This document shows, piece after piece, positions 63,541 through 64,000 of a stretch of 64,000 bases of DNA (position 1 is the stretch's first letter; each line of letters opens with the position of its first letter). The DNA comes from Ridgeia piscesae. Lineage: Eukaryota; Annelida; Polychaeta; Sabellida; Siboglinidae. The stretch is taken from contig JAODUO010000576.1 in assembly GCA_025642075.2 (NCBI GenBank), positions 112,501-176,500 of the forward strand. Reading direction: 5' to 3'. The notes below the pieces were generated by a model. It was not told the origin of the DNA. It did no database searches and saw only the letters and a list, made by a program, of their open reading frames with translations. The translations under genes were made by a program, and so were the position numbers.

Positions 63541-64000
63541 TTCCTATCCATTCCATTCCATACTTTACCTTGCCTTAGCTTTCTTTCTCAGGTGTTCTTA
63601 GCGAGGTTGTCTTAGGCCTACACACTTTTCCCTGCCTTTCTGGCAGCCGCTTTTGGGCTGTCCTCATTGTCGTAATAATGAAATATATCTAATGTGTAGT
63701 CATTAAAAACATCTCAAGTTTAAAACTACTTATATTACGAAACATTCTTAATATAAGTACAATACAGTATAATAACAAGTGTTTTATTTAATTTATTCCA
63801 TAGATACCTTTGTTATAATTACACAGTTTACAATATTAAAGTTAATTACATAGTTACATAAGGTGGTTTGAGTTTTCTAAAGACAGTTCACACTGCAGTA
63901 GAACAATTAGAGTTATATACAGCACTGTGCATCATTATGACAGAGATCCAAAGAAAAACTGCCGTGTTTATAGGCAATGCATTTGGAGGAAGATATTTTG
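63541..64000. other. Intron continuing past window end
   Basis: AT-rich unique sequence. No APBB C-terminal exon is visible. Confidence 0.5.

Noticed and set aside
62815..63601. Extension of the PTB2 exon ORF to 306 codons and antisense ORFs
   Set aside because: The exon ends at the GTACAC donor at 62807; the rest is a pentanucleotide microsatellite.

Overview
This is a eukaryotic (metazoan) window. Genes are split by GT-AG introns, and coding exons are GC-rich islands in an AT-rich background. tRNA-derived SINE pieces, decayed non-LTR retrotransposon pieces, foldback DNA elements and a very high load of minisatellites fill the rest. Together with the sequence of the main gene, this suggests a lophotrochozoan invertebrate, quite possibly a gastropod mollusc. 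The phylum is an inference; the metazoan assignment is not in doubt.

One gene dominates the + strand: a Fe65/APBB-family adaptor (amyloid-precursor-protein-binding family B, closest to APBB2). Fourteen constitutive coding exons from 18162 to 62806 join with perfect phase agreement into 738 residues. In order they give an APBB2-like N-terminal region (40154-40631), acidic low-complexity segments (48389-48517 and 51337-51532), a WW domain split across two exons (52071-52152 and 54399-54502), a linker (55073-55200), PTB1 (56162-56363, 57553-57680, 60151-60392) and PTB2 (61030-61116, 61763-61878, 62234-62307, 62698-62806). The short C-terminal tail expected after PTB2 lies beyond the window. The intron inside PTB1 holds a six-base microexon candidate, GGAGAG at 58486-58491. 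It would insert Arg-Glu exactly where the neuronal mini-exon of mammalian FE65 does. Upstream, a 5' UTR exon candidate (4830-4897), a second one (13646-13757) and a possible alternative or cassette exon (29117-29369) point to several promoters. All three candidate first coding exons end in phase 1, which is what exon 40154 accepts.

Layout: 1-1480 two minisatellites; 1.9-3.4 kb two SINEs; 7.2-8.3 kb a minus-strand LINE reverse-transcriptase remnant; 9.6-11.8 kb a 29-bp array and a long CA repeat; 16.1-17.9 kb two inverted-repeat elements; 18.1-18.8 kb the first coding exon with a tandem array grown from its own 3' end; 19-21 kb three arrays; 21.7 kb a second LINE piece; 23.6-29.1 kb arrays including a G-rich 33-mer; 29.4-32.95 kb a 20-bp array interrupted by a 57-base G run; 34.2-34.6 kb a possible antisense multi-membrane-segment terminal exon; 35-36.35 kb a 47-49-bp array; 40.9-43.2 kb another 20-bp array; 43.7-44.2 kb a TTAA-type foldback element; 44.8-46.9 kb a 61-bp array; 48.4-64 kb the closely spaced exons of the APBB gene, with arrays in most introns.

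The most unusual pattern is that several intronic minisatellites are tandem copies of sequence spanning a splice boundary of this gene: the donors of exons 18300, 52152 and 60392, and the acceptor of exon 51337. Most long ORFs in the window are products of repeats, not genes.
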